Position numbers and translations under genes: made by a program | NCBI GenBank assembly: GCA_038144425.1 | Contig: JAYQNS010000004.1 | Coordinates: 310,001-374,000 of the forward strand | Source: Salivita marina | GTDB taxonomy: Bacteria; Pseudomonadota; Gammaproteobacteria; Pseudomonadales; Azotimanducaceae | DNA: 64,000 nt | Direction of reading: 5' to 3' | The notes under the pieces: model-generated | What the model was told of the DNA's origin: nothing | Databases searched by the model: none | What the model saw: only the letters and a program-made list of their open reading frames with translations | In this document: piece by piece, positions 42,135 to 51,039 of the stretch | Layout: each line of letters begins with the position of its first letter | Position numbering within the stretch: position 1 is the stretch's first letter

Positions 42135-43213
42135 TCCGCCGAAGGCGGCGCCAGGGCGTGCTTAGGCCAGTCCGCAAGGAGGGCCTCCAACACCGTATTG
42201 CCCACCAGATAGAGGGATTCCACGGCACCGAGGAGCCCGGAGTAGCCGCTGCTCCGCTCGGAAAGGAGATTATCTGCCGGCGTCACGCCCGGCGGCGGCG
42301 TGGTGTAGTTACTGGCCGCACGCAGCACCATCAGCCGGTCGTAGTCGGCTTTCCCAAGCCTATCCAGGTAAGTGAGCGCTTGCGCTGTACCGCTGTCTTC
42401 CATGGCCGAGGTCACAAAGTTCCCCTGCCCTTCGCTCCAGTAGGCCACCCAGTGATTGGCCCAGTCGTTCATGAGCGCCCCGTGCCAAAAGGTCATAGCG
42501 GCCAGGTGCGCACCCTTGAGCACAAAGGGCGGTCGCTGTGCCGCGGGCTCGGCGTAGACCGCCCGCGCCTGCGCCATGCCCGGAAGATCGGGCAGGGTCA
42601 GATCCTTCGTTTGCTCATAGGCCCAATTCCGCAGCCCATCGTTGAGCACGAAGATCTCCCCCTCGGACGGCGGGCGGGGCGTGGCATAGGGGGTGGAGGC
42701 CCGGCGGGGAAAATAGGGGTAGGCCCAGCCCTCGGGCATTTCCCGGGCGTCGATCTCGTGGCCCAGGTCCCCGTCCACCACGTAGGTGGACCACACTGCG
42801 GAGCCTAGAGACGCGTCAGCGGGATCAATCCCAGCGATGCCCGCGACCAGCCAGTAGGCGCGGGTCAGGTCGAAGCGCGCATCCAGCCCCAGGGCCATGA
42901 TGTTCGCCGTGGACTTCATGGTGCCAATGCCTGTGACCATGGCCAGCACCTTGCGCTCCGGATCGTAGACGAGCTCATGATGACCCTGGGGAAAGGGCAA
43001 GGTCACGGAGAAGTTGCCCCGGGTCTTCCACAGCTGAAACTCCCCGGGTCGGTCACCTTCGTCCTCCCCGATCTCAAAGAGCGTCACCACCACGGCCCGG
43101 ACTTCGAGGGGCGTGCTACAGGGGCCCCCGGGTTGGCAATCCCCGAGCGAAGGGGCGGCAAGGCCCGGGGCGGCCAGCACGGTCGCAAGGATGAACAGGA
43201 GGGGGCGCATCAT
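42131..43213 (-). CDS. Exported NUP-family protein (purine nucleoside permease/phosphorylase-like fold), copy 1
   Basis: 360 aa with signal peptide (MMRPLLFILATVLAAPGLA). The body matches NUP proteins: VRAVVVTLFEIGEDEGDRPGEFQLW, VLAMVTGIGTMKSTANIMALGLDARFDLTRAYWLVAGIAGIDP, ASLGSAVWSTYVVDGDLGHEIDAREMP and FWHGALMNDWANHWV...NFVTSAMEDSGTAQAL. The family is named after a yeast nucleoside permease but resembles nucleoside phosphorylases; the MED motif corresponds to the ribose-binding Met-Glu of that superfamily. Being exported and soluble-looking, it is more likely a periplasmic nucleosidase or phosphorylase than a permease. ATG 43213 overlaps the adenosine deaminase stop by 4 nt. Last gene of NUP-ADA-NUP. 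Confidence 0.87.
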   Translation of the reverse strand: MMRPLLFILATVLAAPGLAAPSLGDCQPGGPCSTPLEVRAVVVTLFEIGEDEGDRPGEFQLWKTRGNFSVTLPFPQGHHELVYDPERKVLAMVTGIGTMKSTANIMALGLDARFDLTRAYWLVAGIAGIDPADASLGSAVWSTYVVDGDLGHEIDAREMPEGWAYPYFPRRASTPYATPRPPSEGEIFVLNDGLRNWAYEQTKDLTLPDLPGMAQARAVYAEPAAQRPPFVLKGAHLAAMTFWHGALMNDWANHWVAYWSEGQGNFVTSAMEDSGTAQALTYLDRLGKADYDRLMVLRAASNYTTPPPGVTPADNLLSERSSGYSGLLGAVESLYLVGNTVLEALLADWPKHALAPPSAD

Positions 43214-44684
43214 GGGGCGGACTCCGGGGGGCAAAGGCCGTAGCGACGGCAGATGAATCCTCGATAGGGGGGATGGGCTTCCGGGGCCGCAGCCCCGAGG
43301 CCGCCGCTTAGGAAGCGCGCTACAAAGCGCGCCAGAGCGTCGTCGTAATCCGCGAGGAGCCGAGCCTTCTCCGCCTCGGGCAAAAAGCTGTGGGTCAGGG
43401 AGGCCCGGGAAAGCGCCACCACCTCCTCAAAACTGAGGTCAAAGTGCTTCACAGCGACGAAGAACTCGTCGGTGAGGGTGGAATCCCACATGCCCCGATC
43501 ATCCGTGGACAGGGCGACGGGAATGCCAAAGCGCAGGTACTCGGGGAAGGGGTGGTCCTCGTAGCGATCCACGTAGTTCAGCAGCAGGTTGGAGATCAAA
43601 TTGATTTCCACCAGGGTATCGCCCCCACGCAGGACCAGCATGGTGTCGGGATCGTGAATAAGGTTCACCCCGTGACCGATGCGCTGCGCGCCAAGAAGCA
43701 GGGTGTCCCGCACGTGGCGATTGGGCTCGTCCACCTCGCCAGCGTGAATCGACAGGGGCAAGGCGCCATGGTCCCGGCGCAAGGCCCGAAGGGGTGCCAG
43801 AAAACGCAAGGGATAGCCCTTGTCGTTGTCCTCCCGGCCCACGAAGTTCACGGCGACGATATCGGGCTCCCGGGCGGCCAGGGCGTAAGCCCGAGCCAGG
43901 GCCTCCTCTGCGTTCGGCAAGAAGCGCAAAACCGAGAGCTGCATGCGGAAGGTAATGGGCAAGGAGGCCAGATCCGGCTGGCGCAGCCGGGTCCTAATGG
44001 CAGAAAGACCCGCCTCCGGCGGTAAGGGCTTTCCCTCCGGCGTGGCTAAGCTGAAGAGGGGCACCTGGGCCTCGAGGTAGCGCACCCCTCCGCAGCAAAG
44101 TGCTTCAGATTGAGCGCCACCAGCTCCGCCACAAGGGCGGGATTGGCCAGCAAATCATCCATGCGCGCCCAATGAGCTTCAAAGAACTCGCCCCGCCCTT
44201 CGTAGGGCTGTTCCAGCACCAGGGCGTCGTGCCAGGCCTGCTTTTGCGCGAGCGTCAGCGCCTCGAGGGGTTCGTACTCCCCCTGGCGGCAGGCATCGAG
44301 GCCCTGCCAGCGCTGCTCGGAGATCGTGTGAAAGTAGAGAAGATAGGGCTGACCCGAGAACTCATCGGTGCCGTAGCCGCAGTCGTTAATGCGTACCTTC
44401 GTTAGGTAGCGGTAGCCCTGGGCCTCCCCCGCCAGGGCGAGGTCCCAGTACCACTCGGGGAAGGCGCCGCCGGAGAGGTGGTGGTGCAGATCGCCGCCCT
44501 TGGGCATGGCGTACAGAAAACGATACAGGGCGACGTCATCGGCCCGGGCCTTGAAGGCTTCAAACCAGGGGGCGCGCTCAAAGACCGGCCCCGCGGCAAA
44601 GGTGGAGGGCGCGCTGAGAAGGCCCCACGCGAGCATCAGCGCCCTGACGACGGTGCTTCGCAGGGAGGGCTGGGACCTTTTCAT
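43210..44684 (-). CDS. Exported adenosine deaminase (ADGF/CECR1-like), with a -1 frameshift
   Basis: Signal peptide SLRSTVVRALMLAWGLLSAP then STFAAG. Metal site MPKGGDLHHHLSGG (about residue 60), SIHAGEVDEPNRHVRDTLLLGAQRIGHGVNL (third His and catalytic Glu) and VALSTDDRGMW (Asp pair) are all present, so the enzyme should convert adenosine to inosine in the periplasm. The frame breaks at the G4 run (plus 44085-44088): KHFAAEG continues as VRYLEAQVPLFSLATPEG one frame over. One restored base gives 491 aa, the ADGF size. It overlaps both neighbouring NUP genes by 4 nt. A short cytosolic adenosine deaminase would lack the signal peptide and the N-terminal extension. Confidence 0.9.
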
Positions 44685-45735
44685 TGTGCAGCCCCGGCGT
44701 CGACCTCCCAGGGGAGGGCCGGCCAGGCCGCGAGCAGTCCCTCGAGCGCCTTAGACCCGACGCGGAAGGCCGCCTCCAGGGCTGGCTGGCCCTGATCCGG
44801 GTAGGGGGCCGTGCTGCTCCAGGCCGCATCGCGCCCCGCGGGAGGCATCGAGTAGTTGCTCACGGTGCGAAGCACCAGCACCCGCTCGGGATCGGCAAGG
44901 CCCAGGGCCCCAAGCCGCCCCAGGGCCGTCAGCGTGCCCGTATCTTCCATATTCGTGGTAACGAAATTGGCACTTTCGCCGGCGTAGAGCTTCACCCAGC
45001 TATTCGCCCAAAGATTCATCAGCGCGCCATGCCAATAGGTGCTGGAGGCGAGCGTATCGCCCCGCTGCACGGAGGGCGCTTGCCGCGCCGCCGGGTGCGC
45101 CGTGAAAGCCTCCCGGAACGCCGCCATGGCCGGGGAGTCCTCCAGGGGCACGCGCTTCGTGGTCTCGAAAGCCCAGGTGGCAAGATCCCGGTTCAAAGCG
45201 AAGTGAATCGTATCCACGGTCCAACCGGTATAGATGTCCTCAGGCTTCTTCGCCGGCGCCTTGGCCCCCAGGGGCATGAGGCCCCAGGGCCAGTCCTCCG
45301 GGATCTCCCGGGCATCAATTTCGTAGAGCAGATCACCGTCGACCACGTGCTCGGCCCACACCGCGGAACCCAGCGACGTATCTTCCGGATCGCCCCGGCA
45401 ATGCCAGCCACCAGCCAGTAGGCCTTCGACAGGTCGAAGCGGGGATCTTGGCCCAGGGCCATGATCGTGGCCGTGGCATTGGCGATGCCCCCGCCGGTGC
45501 ATACCGCAAGGACGCCTTCATCGTTGCTAAACAGGGGGAAGGGCCCGGCGGGGAAGGCATGCTCCCGGGGAAGGGGAAACTTTTCCACCCAGCGCTGCAG
45601 CTCCCCAGGAACGTCACCCTGGGGCGCGCCCCGCTCAAACATGGTGACCACCACAACCTTAATGGGTTCCGCCGATAGCCCCGGCAAAGGCAGGGCAAGC
45701 AGCAGGAAAAACAGAGGCAGGAACCCTCGAGCCAT
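44681..45735 (-). CDS. Exported NUP-family protein, copy 2, with a -1 frameshift
   Basis: Signal peptide MARGFLPLFFLLLALPLPG then LSAEP. Family segments: IKVVVVTMFERGAPQGDVPGELQRW, VLAVCTGGGIANATATIMALGQDPRFDLSKAYWLVAGIAG, then after the break DPEDTSLGSAVWAEHVVDGDLLYEIDAREIP and STYWHGALMNLWANSWV...NFVTTNMEDTGTLTALG. The break is in the G4 run (plus 45393-45396); one restored base gives 351 aa. It is a paralogue of the copy at 42131-43213 and first gene of the NUP-ADA-NUP operon. ATG 45735 has GGGAG 8 nt upstream. The two copies may split adenosine/inosine versus guanosine, or binding versus catalysis; this is inference. Confidence 0.87.
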
Positions 45736-45784
45736 GGATCGCACTCCCAGAACGGTGGGGGATAGGGGATTTTCGGAAGTGTAA

Positions 45785-45816
45785 CGAAAAACGCCGGCCC
45801 CAAGGGGCCGGCGTTT
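45785..45816 (-). terminator. Rho-independent terminator after the second TonB receptor
   Basis: A 13-bp perfect stem (AAACGCCGGCCCC/GGGGCCGGCGTTT, arms 45789-45801 and 45804-45816) with a 2-nt nominal loop lies 22 nt after the receptor stop. On the minus strand it is followed by a T-rich run. It separates the receptor transcript from the NUP-ADA-NUP operon, which therefore needs its own promoter between 45736 and 45785 or read-through. Confidence 0.85.
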
Positions 45817-45838
45817 GAGGTCCAACAAAGGCTTGGCC

Positions 45839-48229
45839 TTAGAAACGATAAGCCGCGCGAAGCGAGAAGTTCCGGGGTAGCTCGGGAAGCACGACTACGC
45901 TTCCGAAGAGGTTCGGGAAGTTCGCCCGGAAGTATTCTTCGTCGGTGACGTTGTTGATCATCCCCGCGAAGTTCCAGTTGCCAATCTCGTAGGACGCCCC
46001 GATGTTGACGAGGGTGTAGCTCGGAAGGCGGACGGACCGGGAGAAGCCTGAGTCCACCGCATCAGCGCGGACCACAGAACCATTTACGGTGAGGCCGTTG
46101 AAGAAGTCATAGGTCGCGGTGGCGGAGTAAATGTTCTCCGGGATACCGGCACGGCGCGCATCCCGACCGTTCAGGAACACCTGCCCACCCAGCGCACTCC
46201 CGAAGAATGCCCCCGGGGCAACATCGAGATCGTCGTTCCCGATAAAGCTGAACCGACCGCCATCGGATTCGGTGGTGAGGTTGGTCACCTCAATTTTGGA
46301 GTAGCCCGCCGTGAGCAGCAGTGCATCGTTGACTGCCCACCGCACCTCAACCTCCGTGCCCTCGGTTTCCGTTGCTTGGTTCGTGGTAATGGACTGGGCC
46401 GAGAAGTCCGTCCTCTCCTGCCGATACATAGAAACGGCAAAGTACAGGGTATCGTCGAGGAAGCTGCCCTTCACGCCCCCTTCCATGAGCTCGGAGACGT
46501 CAAAGGCGCCGCCCTCAAGGATGTTATCAACGGTGATTTCCGCGCCTTGGCCGGCGATGACCGTGGATTGTTCGGAGGCCGTAAAGTAAGGACGCAGACC
46601 GATGGGGGAGCCCCAGCTAATGGACGCGCTCCAGGATATGCCATTCCGCGTGTCCTTCCCGGAGAGGCTATTCGTTGGGAAGAGAAGCTTCTCAACGGGG
46701 GTGCGGCTCTCCATCTCGATGGTGTCCCAGCGAAGGCCAAAGGTCCCGGACAGGCCGTTTTCGTGGGTCAGATCTACCAGGGCCGCCAAGCCGATGTCCG
46801 TATACTCACCAATGTAGTACTCGGTGTAATCGTCATCGATTTGGGTAGCCAGCAGACGCTTATCGAGAGCCGTTGAGGGGCCCGTCAAATCCCGGCGATC
46901 GAAGTACTCATTGATGTAGTCATCGCCACGCTCAAAGTCCGTGAAGCGAACGGAGGGCGAAAGCTGCCACTGGGTAACGAGGCTGCCCTGGTCGATTTGT
47001 CCTGCGATCACGAGCTTTTCTTCGATCACCCAAGTGTTCTGGGCCTGGGAAAACCCATAGACGTTTTCCGAGAGGTTGTCGTACTGCTCATAGAAAAGCT
47101 GGTTCTTGATCTCGATTCCGTTATCGAGAAGGTAGAACGCGTCGAAGTAAAGGGTCAGAACCTCCGCCTCTAGGGTGTCCTCTTCGGCGACGAGCACTTG
47201 ATCAAAGTCAAGCTGGGCCGTTCCCACGTTCTCCAGGGGGATCGGGTTAACGCCGAAGTCATCAAGGGTTTGCCCCGTTTCCGGGACCACCCCAAAAGCG
47301 AACTCAAATCCGTTGCCTGCGGCATTGTATTCCTGGTGAGAAATGACGCCGTCACCGTTGGTATCTAGCGGGGCCGGCGAGCCCGTGATGTAGGTACCGT
47401 TGTCGACGAGCTCCTGGGTGAGGCGGTTCCAGCCCGCCACCTGGTTGCCCACGTACTCGTGGTACATGGCACCGGTTTGGATACGCAGGCGATCATTCAC
47501 ATCCATATCGAAGGAGGCCTGGAGCACGGTCTGATCCGTATCCGTGTTCTCGTAGAAGCTGTCGGAGTCTTCGACGCTACCGAAAAGGTAGTAGCCGTAG
47601 TCCTTCCCAGCGATTTTGCCGGGGCCGCCCACTTCAGCGGTGATGACGTTGTTGTTCCAGCTACCGCGGTTGAAGGTCACCATGCCTTCCGCGTCGGTCA
47701 TGTACTGACCGGAATCGGCGCGGGCGCTCTTCGGTTCGAAGTTTAGGTAACCACCGATCTTGGAGGGCCCGAAGATCGGAGACGCCGGGCCCCGGACCAC
47801 GTCGATCCGGTCGGAGGCGGCGATGGGGGTAGGGTAGTTGCCGGGGTTATCCAGGCGACGCATCCCGCGAAAATAGGTTTCCCCGGGGGTACCACGCACG
47901 TCGAGGGAGCCTGCGACGCCGAAGAAGGACTGGGTGAAACTCCCGGGCGCAAGGGCGACCATGTCATCGATATCATTGATGCCAAAGCGCTCGATCTGCT
48001 CGGAAGAGATCGTGGAAGCGGACCGGGGGAGTTCGAGGAGGGACTTCGAGAAGCCGAAGACCGATTCCACGTTTTCCCCAGGGAGGCTGCGAAGGCTGCC
48101 TTCCACCACAATTTCTTCTACCTGTGCTTCCTCCGCCAGCGCTGCGGCGGGAAGAGATGCTGCCAATACGGCTACTGCCAGCGCACGCCGAGCCCCGAAA
48201 GGAACCCCCTTACCGTTGAATTTCATCAT
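45839..48229 (-). CDS. TonB-dependent outer-membrane receptor of the purine locus
   Basis: 796 aa. ATG 48229 (or the adjacent ATG 48226) gives MMKFNGKGVPFGARRALAVA then VLAASLPAAALAEE, a normal signal peptide. The TonB-box-like VEEIVVEGSLRSLP, the plug (LDVRGTPGETYFRGMRR, RIDVVRGPASPIFGPSKIGGYLNFEPKS) and a barrel ending in FSLRAAYRF are complete. It lies between an NCS2 nucleobase permease and the NUP-ADA-NUP operon on the same strand, so a purine nucleoside, nucleotide or a larger purine compound is the likely cargo. This is a context inference; barrel loops give no direct evidence. A palindromic site lies in the leader (48381-48402). Confidence 0.93.
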   Translation of the reverse strand: MMKFNGKGVPFGARRALAVAVLAASLPAAALAEEAQVEEIVVEGSLRSLPGENVESVFGFSKSLLELPRSASTISSEQIERFGINDIDDMVALAPGSFTQSFFGVAGSLDVRGTPGETYFRGMRRLDNPGNYPTPIAASDRIDVVRGPASPIFGPSKIGGYLNFEPKSARADSGQYMTDAEGMVTFNRGSWNNNVITAEVGGPGKIAGKDYGYYLFGSVEDSDSFYENTDTDQTVLQASFDMDVNDRLRIQTGAMYHEYVGNQVAGWNRLTQELVDNGTYITGSPAPLDTNGDGVISHQEYNAAGNGFEFAFGVVPETGQTLDDFGVNPIPLENVGTAQLDFDQVLVAEEDTLEAEVLTLYFDAFYLLDNGIEIKNQLFYEQYDNLSENVYGFSQAQNTWVIEEKLVIAGQIDQGSLVTQWQLSPSVRFTDFERGDDYINEYFDRRDLTGPSTALDKRLLATQIDDDYTEYYIGEYTDIGLAALVDLTHENGLSGTFGLRWDTIEMESRTPVEKLLFPTNSLSGKDTRNGISWSASISWGSPIGLRPYFTASEQSTVIAGQGAEITVDNILEGGAFDVSELMEGGVKGSFLDDTLYFAVSMYRQERTDFSAQSITTNQATETEGTEVEVRWAVNDALLLTAGYSKIEVTNLTTESDGGRFSFIGNDDLDVAPGAFFGSALGGQVFLNGRDARRAGIPENIYSATATYDFFNGLTVNGSVVRADAVDSGFSRSVRLPSYTLVNIGASYEIGNWNFAGMINNVTDEEYFRANFPNLFGSVVVLPELPRNFSLRAAYRF

Positions 48230-48553
48230 GTCCAAGACCCCTGGGATCGAATGGTTGCGACGGCGGAAATCAAACGCTTTGACGCCGCGACGCCGGCGAG
48301 GACGCGCAGTGACAAACCATTTTGGGAGGAATTTCACGCCACCTTCGACAAACGGCACAGAAAAGCCTGCACCAAGGCGATTCGATATCGCGACATATCG
48401 AAATCGCTAGCCCTCCAGCCACCGACCCGGGGCTGGCACGGGCGAGTATACGCAAGACGCGAACAAAGGCAGAGCATGTTTCGAAATTATTGCACCCGGG
48501 CCGACCAATGGCGCGATTTGCATATCTTAACTTGATGTCCGAGCCGAGCCCGC
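48230..48553. promoter_or_regulatory. Leader/promoter region of the second TonB receptor
   Basis: 324 nt between the NCS2 permease stop and the receptor start, without a convincing gene. It holds a TATACT -10-like hexamer on the minus strand (48450-48445) with only a weak -35, and downstream of it an inverted repeat. The predicted leader of about 200 nt is long and could hold further control elements, but I see no recognisable riboswitch. Confidence 0.5.
48381..48402. promoter_or_regulatory. Palindromic operator candidate, TTCGATAT-N6-ATATCGAA
   Basis: A perfect 8+8 inverted repeat with a 6-nt spacer, flanked by partial symmetry (GCGA to the left, A-TCGC to the right). It lies in the AT-poor leader of the TonB receptor, about 40 nt downstream of the putative -10 at 48450-48445, where bound repressor would block transcription. 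The layout fits a dimeric helix-turn-helix repressor. The cognate regulator is not encoded beside it, unless the AraC gene at 50053 is involved, which would be atypical for a symmetric site. Confidence 0.55.
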
Positions 48554-49840
48554 TCAAAGGAAGGCGAATTTCAGCCCAAAGATGCCTGCGATCAGCCAGA
48601 CCGCCGCCGGCGCTTCTCCGGCCCGCCCGCTAATCAACTTCACTAAGGCATAGACGATAAAGCCAATGCCGATGCCGTCGGCCACGGAAAAAAAGAGGGG
48701 CATGGAGAGCGCTGTCACCACCGCCGGGGCGGCTTCCGTCAGATCATCCCAGGGCAAATCGGCGAGGCCCCGAGCCATCAAGCAGGCCACAAAAAGAAGC
48801 GCCGCGGCCGTGGCGAAGGGGGGCACGCTCTGGGCCCGGGGCGCGAGGAAGAGGCAAGCCAGAAAGAGCAGGCCTGTGGTAATGGCTGTGAGCCCCGTCC
48901 GCCCCCCGGCGGCAACCCCCGCCCCGCTCTCGATAAAGCTGGTGGTGGACGAGGTGCCAAGGAGCGCACCCAGCGCGGTGGCCGAAGAATCGGCGAGGAG
49001 CGCCGCCCGAAGGCGCGGCAGGGATCCGTCGGGGCGCACGATGCCACTGCGCTCGGCCACCGCGACAAGCGTGCCAGCGGTATCGAAGACGTCCACCAGC
49101 AAAAGGGTGAGGATGGTGGTCAGCATGGACAGGGAAAGGGCCCCCTGAATATCGAGGGCGAAGAGCAAGGGCGTCGGGTCCGGGGGCAGGGCCAGCACGC
49201 CCTTGAACTCCGCCGTACCCGTGAGCCAGCCCAGCACGGTCATGGCCAGCATGCCGAGCAGCACCGCCGCCGCCAGCCCCCGGGCCGCCAGGGCCACAAT
49301 CAGGGCAAAGCCGAGGATGGCCATCATGGGCCCAGCGCTGAGGAGGGTTCCGGAGGTAACCAGCGTAGCTGGATCGTCGACCACGATGGCGGCATTGCGC
49401 AGGGAAATAAAACCGATAAAGAGCCCAATGCCCGCGGCAATGCCGAGCTTAAGGCTTCGAGGGATGGCGTTAATCAGCCAGGCCCGAAGCGGCAGCACGC
49501 TGAGAACGATAAAAACGACCCCGGAGACAAAGACCGCACCGAGGGCGGTCTCGAAGCGGTGCCCCTCCCCGAGAACCACGGCAAAGGTGAAGAACGCGTT
49601 TTGCCCCATGCCCGGCGCCAGGGCCACGGGGTAATTTGCCAGCCAGCCCATGGCCAGGGAGCCCAAGGCGGCGGCCAGGCAGGTGGCCACAAACACCGCA
49701 CCGTAATCCATGCCCGTTTGCGACAGAAGGCTCGGATTCACCACGACGATGTAGGCCATGGCCATGAAGGTCACGAGCCCCGCCTGCACCTCTCGCTGCG
49801 CCGTCGTACCTTGCTTAGCCATCTGGAATCGTTCGAGCAC
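48554..49840 (-). CDS. NCS2-family nucleobase permease (AzgA-like; adenine/guanine/hypoxanthine)
   Basis: 428 aa with 12-14 hydrophobic segments. AGLVTFMAMAYIVVVNPSLLSQTGM at the N-terminus, NYPVALAPGMGQNAFFTFAVV, LLVDVFDTAGTLVAVAERSG and GTSSTTSFIESGAGVAAGGRTGLTAI are the diagnostic AzgA/GhxP motifs (VDVFDTAGT and the Glu in SFIESGAG line the purine site). It imports purine bases, most likely hypoxanthine, guanine or adenine, with protons. GTG 49840 is supported by GAGG at 6 nt; the internal ATG 49822 lacks one. It lies upstream of the TonB receptor on the same strand and completes the proposed purine route. Confidence 0.92.
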   Translation of the reverse strand: MLERFQMAKQGTTAQREVQAGLVTFMAMAYIVVVNPSLLSQTGMDYGAVFVATCLAAALGSLAMGWLANYPVALAPGMGQNAFFTFAVVLGEGHRFETALGAVFVSGVVFIVLSVLPLRAWLINAIPRSLKLGIAAGIGLFIGFISLRNAAIVVDDPATLVTSGTLLSAGPMMAILGFALIVALAARGLAAAVLLGMLAMTVLGWLTGTAEFKGVLALPPDPTPLLFALDIQGALSLSMLTTILTLLLVDVFDTAGTLVAVAERSGIVRPDGSLPRLRAALLADSSATALGALLGTSSTTSFIESGAGVAAGGRTGLTAITTGLLFLACLFLAPRAQSVPPFATAAALLFVACLMARGLADLPWDDLTEAAPAVVTALSMPLFFSVADGIGIGFIVYALVKLISGRAGEAPAAVWLIAGIFGLKFAFL

Positions 49841-50052
49841 GGCGGACCTCGTTGCGGATCATGGGGAAATGAGCGCGAAAGAGTACACGCTCTCCATCCC
49901 TTTAGGTGGTTCTAGGACAAAACCAAATTTTTAAGCCTGACTTTAAAAATCGAGCGATTGCCCACTTTTTTTGACAAAAAGGCGCCTTTGGCGAGTGCTT
50001 TCAAAGGGAAACCGTCATAGGATCAAGGAGTTGGCGAAATGAGCAGATCACC

Positions 50053-51039
50053 ATGCGGACAACGCTCAAAACGCGCTATACCCTTCCCGATGGCTGGGCT
50101 CAGGGCCTCAGCGACGCGGGCTACGCGGTTCCTGCGCTGCTTAGGGATGCGCAGCTTTCGGTAGAGCGCCTCACCGATCCAAGCCCCCGGCTCACCACCG
50201 ACGAGTACTTCCGCCTATGGCGCGCCGTGGAACGGCAGAGCGCCGCGGAAGCGCCGGCCCTGGCACTTCTCGAACAGATCACCTACGGCACCTTCGCCCC
50301 AGCGGTCATTGCCACCCTATGCAGCCCCACCCTTGCTGCCGGCTTCACACGCTTAAGCCGCTTTAAGGCCCTCCTGGGGCCCCTGCAGCTTCGGGTAATG
50401 CGTCCTTCCAAGGGCCTAGAGATCGATCTCTTTTTTCTCGACCAAGGCGACCGGGCACCGGACTCCCTCGTCCTGCTCGAGCTGCTAACGCTTGTGCGCT
50501 TAAGCCGCCTCGGCACGGATGAAAGGCTCGTCCCAAAGCGGGTCCAGGCGCCGCTCCATCGCCCCGCCTCGGCCGCCTACGCACGCTTTTTCGGTACGCC
50601 TATTCAACCCGGCACCATCATCAGCCTTCAGTTTTCCAGCGCGGACGCAGAACGACCCTTCCTCACGGCGGACCGGGTTCTCACGCGCCACTACCCAGAG
50701 CACCTCAGTCAGGGGAAAACCTCACTCCAGAGCAGCCTAAAGCGCTGCCTAATGATTACCTTGCCAAGCGGCCATGCCTCCGTGGAAGTGGCCTCAGAGC
50801 GCCTTGAGACGCGCCCCCGTACGCTTCAGCGCCAACTCCAGCAGGAGGGCACGAGCTTTCAGCGCATGCTGCACGAGACGCGCTTGGGGCTTGCCAATCA
50901 CTACCTAGCGGGCACCGATTTCAGCCATTCAGAAATCGCTTACCTCCTTGGCTTCACGGACCCCAATTCCTTTTTCCGCGCCTATCAAAGCTGGACCCAG
51001 AGCACGCCGAAGCAGGCCCGGCAGCGTGCCCTTGCTTAA
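50053..51039 (+). CDS. AraC-family transcriptional regulator (OruR-type N-terminal domain)
   Basis: 328 aa. The N-terminal two thirds match the arabinose-binding-like effector domain of the OruR/ArgR group (LTTDEYFRLWRAVERQSA ... TYGTFAPAVIATLCSPTLAAGFTRLSRFKALLGPL). The C-terminal domain has two helix-turn-helices with the AraC signature (ASERLETRPRTLQRQLQQEGTSFQRMLHETRLGLANHYL, SHSEIAYLLGFTDPNSFFRAYQSWTQSTPKQAR). The best Shine-Dalgarno (AAGGAG, 50025-50030) fits an out-of-frame ATG at 50039 better than this one. The gene overlaps the class D beta-lactamase start and is divergent from the NCS2 permease, so either could be its target. The effector is unknown. Confidence 0.92.
   Translation: MRTTLKTRYTLPDGWAQGLSDAGYAVPALLRDAQLSVERLTDPSPRLTTDEYFRLWRAVERQSAAEAPALALLEQITYGTFAPAVIATLCSPTLAAGFTRLSRFKALLGPLQLRVMRPSKGLEIDLFFLDQGDRAPDSLVLLELLTLVRLSRLGTDERLVPKRVQAPLHRPASAAYARFFGTPIQPGTIISLQFSSADAERPFLTADRVLTRHYPEHLSQGKTSLQSSLKRCLMITLPSGHASVEVASERLETRPRTLQRQLQQEGTSFQRMLHETRLGLANHYLAGTDFSHSEIAYLLGFTDPNSFFRAYQSWTQSTPKQARQRALA

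Noticed and set aside
49971..49976. TTGACA as -35 of the AraC gene promoter
   Set aside because: No acceptable -10 lies 16-18 nt downstream; left unassigned.
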